Source: Pinguiococcus pyrenoidosus (taxonomy: Eukaryota > Sar > Pinguiophyceae > Pinguiochrysidales > Pinguiochrysidaceae). From it: 64,000 bases of DNA. Numbering within the stretch: position 1 is the stretch's first letter; every line of letters starts with the position of its first letter. Shown one piece after another: positions 60,387-64,000 of the stretch. Both the position numbers and the translations under genes were made by a program. Under the pieces are notes generated by a model that saw nothing but the letters and a program-made list of their open reading frames with translations, made no database searches and was not told the DNA's origin. The stretch covers positions 62,001 to 126,000 of the forward strand of contig JAAMXY010000487.1 in assembly GCA_019677205.1 (NCBI GenBank). The letters are read 5' to 3'.

Positions 60387-61436
60387 CTACTTTAGGATAC
60401 CTCGGATGTCCTCCCGCACGTCCGCGCTGCCATTCTTCCGCTGCCATTGCATAAACACGCTGAAGAGCTGCCGCTGGAGGCTTTCGGAGGACGGAATCGG
60501 CCCGCCCTCGGCCTCTAGCTTCTTCAGCTTCCCTAAGAGCGACCGAGCCTCGTTGCTCGCCGCGGCAAAGGCACCTCCCGCCTTGGAGTAAGCGGTCTCT
60601 ATTGCTTCTGTCGCGGAAACCGCTTGGGCGCCGTCTTTTCCGCTCTCTATTTCAAGCTGCGTTGCGTCCTCCCGCCCATTTCCGTCACCCAGCGGGGCTT
60701 GCGACGTCGTGAGCCCCTGCCGCAGGGCTTCCCACTGGACCGCTTCGTCAGTGCACTTCTTCAGCGTCTCTTCCAGCACGCTCTCTTGCCGGGACAGGCG
60801 CCGGATCTCTTCCTGGACCGTCTCCTCTTCATCCGTCTGCCCTTCCAGCTCCCTTGCCACCGCCTCTTGGAAGGCCGTGAGGATCCGCAGGAGACTGGAG
60901 CCGAGATCCTCGTGCGTATTCGCTAGCGTGGTTGCAATTACTTTCGACTCCAAGGACACCGCCGTCTCCACAGCGCTGAGCAGCATCTGGATTTGACTAC
61001 CCTGAGGAAGCGCCATGTCGTCTGCAGTTACGTCGGAAGCAGGATACGCGGGCGACTGGCTCTCCTCCTCCACTTCCGCCTCCACTTCCGCCTCCGCTTC
61101 TGCGTCAGTCTGCCTCCGCGACCGCGGCCGGCCTCGCTTCTTCGGGGCAGTTTCCGGCACTCCAGCATTTTCCGCTTCATTTGCTGTCGTCGTCGTCGTT
61201 GTCGACGTCGTCGTCGTCGTCGTCGCCGCCGTCTTGGGAGCTCTTCGCCGCTTGGGCTGCTTCTCGGCGGACCTCTGATTCTCCTTCTCCGAGGTGGTTC
61301 TCTCGCGCCAGACTCGCTTCGGCGACGGCGCGACGGCCGGGGAAACCACGTTGAGGCCGCTGACCGAGTCAAAGTCGATGGTCTCGTGATGTCTTTTTCG
61401 GTTGCCGCGGCTGCGCGTTTGAGTCTTCAATTTCAT
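60387..61436 (-). CDS. AT-hook nuclear protein with poly-Thr tract and coiled coil
   Basis: The single exon from ATG 61436 encodes 349 residues. The frame continues eight codons upstream without ATG. It has a basic N-terminus (KTQTRSRGNRKRHH), then basic KRRRAPK and a poly-Thr run of about 15 residues. An AT-hook (KKRGRPRSRR), an acidic run (EAEAEVEAEVEEE) and a helical coiled-coil region (about 155-330) follow. The AT-hook implies binding to the minor groove of AT-rich DNA in the nucleus. The layout, a DNA-contact N-terminus and helical C-terminus, is reminiscent of kinetochore or cohesin-loading proteins, but no family match is certain. Confidence 0.68.
   Translation of the reverse strand: MKLKTQTRSRGNRKRHHETIDFDSVSGLNVVSPAVAPSPKRVWRERTTSEKENQRSAEKQPKRRRAPKTAATTTTTTSTTTTTTANEAENAGVPETAPKKRGRPRSRRQTDAEAEAEVEAEVEEESQSPAYPASDVTADDMALPQGSQIQMLLSAVETAVSLESKVIATTLANTHEDLGSSLLRILTAFQEAVARELEGQTDEEETVQEEIRRLSRQESVLEETLKKCTDEAVQWEALRQGLTTSQAPLGDGNGREDATQLEIESGKDGAQAVSATEAIETAYSKAGGAFAAASNEARSLLGKLKKLEAEGGPIPSSESLQRQLFSVFMQWQRKNGSADVREDIRGILK
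61182..61236. repeat. GTC/GTT triplet repeat encoding poly-Thr
   Basis: A run of GTC and GTT triplets on the plus strand codes (minus strand) for the poly-Thr tract of the AT-hook protein, with one Ser interruption. Confidence 0.85.
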
Positions 61437-62125
61437 GCCTTTGGCTGCGTCCACGGGCACCGAGCTGCTTGTGCGTGAGAGAGAGCGGTGCGTGTGAGAG
61501 ATGATTTAGGCTCCAAATACTTTAGCTGCCGACTGTTTGGTGGCGTACGTGCTGGATGCTCCGCCTCGGGTGCTGGGCATGATGGGCGATCTGATGCGCG
61601 GGACGCGCCAACCTTACGAACCGCAGTCCGGATTCGGTCCTGGGCCAGCTAAGCCCGCATGCGGAGAAGGTGGTCGAGTGCGGGCGGCCAGCGAGCGAGG
61701 AAGAGGCCGTTGTCCTGTTTTGAGAAGCAATCTTCCGAAAGCGCGGGAAAAGCTGGGGTTCAAATCCCTCCTAACAGTTAGTTGGTCAATTCATCACGTG
61801 TTCAGCATCAGCAATCTTTTGTTCGGTAACAGTATCTTCACAGAAATCCCACGGAGCACAAGCGTTAATAGCAAAAAGGTATTTTTCCAGGCCTATCAAA
61901 AACGAATTATTGAGAATATAAAGTATGGTTACAAATACGGTTACAGTGATAAAGGTTTCAAGGTTGCTGACGTACGCTTTTTGGATGCAGTTTTTAATCA
62001 AGCCTAAAAATCCCTCGCATAAGATCTAACAGTCTGCGGACAGTCTCATGTAGAAGTTCCTGCGCACGCAAGCTCGCGAAAAAACCTCCTTCGCCGCACG
62101 TGGTGGCCGCGTAGTTTACTCCATC
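61437..62125. other. Head-to-head intergenic region (AT-hook gene / lumen protein)
   Basis: 689 bp. The half next to the lumen gene (about 61760-62030) is far more AT-rich than the rest of the window. An open plus-strand frame runs to 62007 but its composition is not protein-like. No tRNA could be folded here. Confidence 0.45.
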
Positions 62126-63177
62126 ATGAGAGCTGTGCTGCTGCTCAGCCTTGTGGCCTCGACTCGCGCGCTTCTCGTGGGCGTCCGTCGCACGCGTGCG
62201 GCGGTGGCGCCGCTGGAGATGTCCGTTTCGGGCTCCCGCCGCAGTTTCCTCGGCGGGGTTGCCACTTTTACCGGCGGTTTGTGGCTGGGCCAGCAAAGCG
62301 CTGCAGCCTTCGACCTCAAGCCGGGCGGCGGTCGGGCTGGCGAGAAAATTCGGAGGATCGCGCGAATTTTGGACGACCTGCAGCGCGACATCTTCGAAGA
62401 AGACTGGACCTTCATCAGCACTTATCCAGTTGAGCTCCGTTCTTTCGTCCCGATCTTCACCAAAGTACGTTTCTCGGGATGTCCTACGAAGCCTTGGAAC
62501 TGTGGATGCTCATGACTTGGTCTTTGCAGTACACGGACACGGCGTTCCCCAGTGAGAGCGCCATCGACACCCAGACCCGATTCGCCCTGCGGTATGAGGT
62601 GGGCCGCTTCTTCGGTGCCGTCGAGCGCCTGAAGCGCGCAGGTAGGATACGCTTATGGCGGACCCAGCTGGACACAGCGCGTCCCGGCAGAAGCCTCACC
62701 GAAAACTTGGCCAAAAAAAATCTCCAGTGGACTCGAGGGATATCGGCGAAGCGGAGGCTTCGTTCGCGCAGATTAGCATTAGCTTCGACAGATACCTCAA
62801 GGCGGGCAATCTGTACGAGCAGTACGATCCCATCGTGTCGACTGAAAAGTTCTACGAGGGCATCCCGGATAAGGACTTGGTCTTTGTGCCGCCGAGCGCA
62901 GAGACGCCCAAGACCCGAGATCCCGTGCTGCTCATCGCGGGGCCTGACAAGGGCAAGACTGGCCTGCTCATTGGCATCGGTACGTTGCAATTGCCTCTGC
63001 CTTCCTCTGACGCAGGTCCTCAAGAGCCTGACGGTGACCCTGGCCGCTTTGCTTGCAGAGCAATCCGACCCGTCTCGAGGAAAGAAGGGCATTGTGAAGC
63101 TCGATTCGCTTGCCACTGGCGTCAAGGAGATCAAAGTGATGCCGATGTCTCTCATCGCAAAGCGCATTATGAAGTAA
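62126..63177 (+). CDS. Thylakoid-lumen protein with tripartite targeting and KOW-like C-terminus
   Basis: Exons are 62126-62464, 62530-62641, 62728-62979 and 63059-63177, giving 273 residues. The N-terminus is a signal peptide (MRAVLLLSLVASTRA), a short Arg-rich plastid leader, then a twin-arginine signal (SRRSFLGG, a hydrophobic run and SAAAF), so the mature protein should reach the thylakoid lumen of a complex plastid. The mature part begins with helices (IRRIARILDDLQRDIFEEDW, FALRYEVGRFFGAVERLKRA, EASFAQISISFDRYLKAGNLY), a PsbQ-like arrangement. It ends with a KOW-type beta segment (DPVLLIAGPDKGKTGLLIGI...GIVKLD...EIKVMPM). All four junctions keep frame. The function is unknown; a photosystem-associated role is inferred from location. 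Confidence 0.82.
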
Positions 63178-63538
63178 CTTGCTCCTTCACTTCTTGGTCA
63201 GCCGTCTTCTTCCTCAGTCCGGAGAGATCTCTACGGGAAAAATGCAGCAGCTCCCACCGCCCAGCACGGCATGCACCGTTCGTCGCCCCTCGCTCCGCGC
63301 ATGCGCTCTTTTCGGCCGTTCCCGAACGAGTCACACATGCGGGCGTATTTGATTCGCGCCGCTTCGGCCGTCCAAAGCGGTTCTGCCGCGTGAAAAAAAA
63401 GACAGAAAAGATACTCGAGAGCATGGATACTCGCCTGCGATAAGCTTGGTAAAGCCACAGATCTGTGTGAGAGAAAGCGCCGACCAGAGTGGACGGTAGT
63501 GTGGCGCTCCGCGGCCGCAGCCTGGGTGGGAGAAGCAA
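63178..63538. other. Intergenic region between two same-strand genes
   Basis: 361 bp between the lumen-protein gene and the carboxypeptidase start. No gene was supported. Confidence 0.4.
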
Positions 63539-64000
63539 ATGTCTCTGAAGATGCATCTGCTCTGGGCCGCCGTCGCGGCTCTCCAGTTGGGCAGCTCGCG
63601 CGCACTTCGGCGCGTTGCGTCCCGCGAGCCTATGGGGAGCTCAGCTGAGGCTGCTGCGGAAGATCTGGAGGTGGTGGATACACAGGCTGCGGCGCTTTTT
63701 CGGGGGGGGACCCACCGACAGCTGTCCATCGACGCCAGTGCGGACGACGCGACCTCTCCGAACGACCACTTGGTGACGGATCTGCCCGGTGTACCCAGCA
63801 GCTACACGGCGAGCCAGTGGGCGGGGCGCTTGACCGTGGACGAGGCGCATAAGGGGCGGCTGTTCTACTGGCTCTTCGCGCCCAAGAGCGCTGACAGCGC
63901 CACGCTGGAGTCCGCGCCGCTCGTCATCTGGCTCAATGGAGGGCCTGGCTGCTCCAGCATGGACGGGCTCTTTCTGGAGAACGGGCCCTTCCGAGTGAGT
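63539..64000 (+). CDS. Serine carboxypeptidase (peptidase S10), 5' part, cut by window end
   Basis: The visible 152-154 codons start with a signal peptide ([19 protein letters not shown]), so the enzyme is secreted or vacuolar. After an acidic propeptide-like stretch comes the family start ([21 protein letters not shown]...[10 protein letters not shown]) and the oxyanion-hole motif [24 protein letters not shown]. The catalytic Ser, Asp and His lie beyond the window. The last bases, CGA followed by GTGAGT, form a good donor, so the exon probably ends at 63994. Two in-frame ATGs (63539 and 63551) are possible. A run of eight G occurs at 63703-63710. Confidence 0.88.
   Translation, partial: MSLKMHLLWAAVAALQLGSSRALRRVASREPMGSSAEAAAEDLEVVDTQAAALFRGGTHRQLSIDASADDATSPNDHLVTDLPGVPSSYTASQWAGRLTVDEAHKGRLFYWLFAPKSADSATLESAPLVIWLNGGPGCSSMDGLFLENGPFRVS

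Noticed and set aside
61715-61775. Possible tRNA: a GGTTCAAATCC-type B box with a downstream stem
   Set aside because: The T-arm pairs only partly, no A box or D arm lies at the right distance, and the acceptor stem cannot be completed.
61537-62007. Plus-strand frame of 156 codons before the lumen-protein gene
   Set aside because: It lacks an ATG start, crosses a sharp drop in GC content, and has no family resemblance.
1-64000. Transposons, CRISPR arrays, rRNA genes, integrated viral genes
   Set aside because: No reverse transcriptase, transposase, integrase, long terminal repeats, spaced direct repeats, ribosomal RNA core sequences or viral hallmark proteins were seen.

Overview
The window is nuclear DNA of a flagellated, photosynthetic protist. 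Its genes are eukaryotic and carry short spliceosomal introns (mostly about 45-90 bp, a few up to about 275 bp, GT-AG) at rather high GC. It encodes ciliary proteins (IFT80, the radial-spoke protein RSPH14, a WDR17-like protein), an Arp2/3 subunit, and mitochondrial proteins (HslU, a PREY-like protein, adenylate kinase). Two proteins have an ER-type signal peptide followed by a plastid-type leader. One of them shows Phe just after the predicted signal cleavage site, and the other adds a twin-arginine thylakoid signal. This fits a secondary plastid of red-algal type, such as a photosynthetic stramenopile, haptophyte or cryptophyte; I cannot place it more precisely.

Layout. 0-6.3 kb: 3' end of an unidentified nuclear-type gene, mitochondrial HslU, ARP2, a MINDY-3-type deubiquitinase. 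6.6-13.2 kb: a Cramped/TKI1-like nuclear protein, a long coiled-coil protein, CNOT11. 13.4-21.6 kb: a plastid GIY-YIG-fold protein, a small Ser-rich protein, AAMP/Sqt1, an RCC1-repeat protein. 22-31.1 kb: SMC6 and WDR17, head to head. 31.5-39 kb: a possible small hidden gene, a PH-domain myosin, a PREY-like protein, adenylate kinase. 39.1-47.6 kb: a raffinose-synthase-family protein, a chalcone-isomerase-fold protein, COMMD5, a TPR protein, RSPH14. 48.2-57.5 kb: an unknown small protein, a DHHC palmitoyltransferase with an SH3-like N-terminus, IFT80, TBC1D13, a carbohydrate sulfotransferase. 57.9-64 kb: the DDX56/Dbp9 helicase, an AT-hook protein, a thylakoid-lumen protein, and the 5' end of a serine carboxypeptidase cut by the window edge.

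The strongest large-scale signal is gene order. Of 29 neighbouring gene pairs, 26 lie on opposite strands, so genes alternate between head-to-head pairs with short shared promoters and tail-to-tail pairs with very short spacers. The genes are functionally mixed, with no operon-like pathway cluster. I found no rRNA or tRNA gene, transposon, CRISPR array or viral gene that I could support. Exon-intron structures were worked out by eye from reading frame, splice dinucleotides and family conservation; no transcript data were available.
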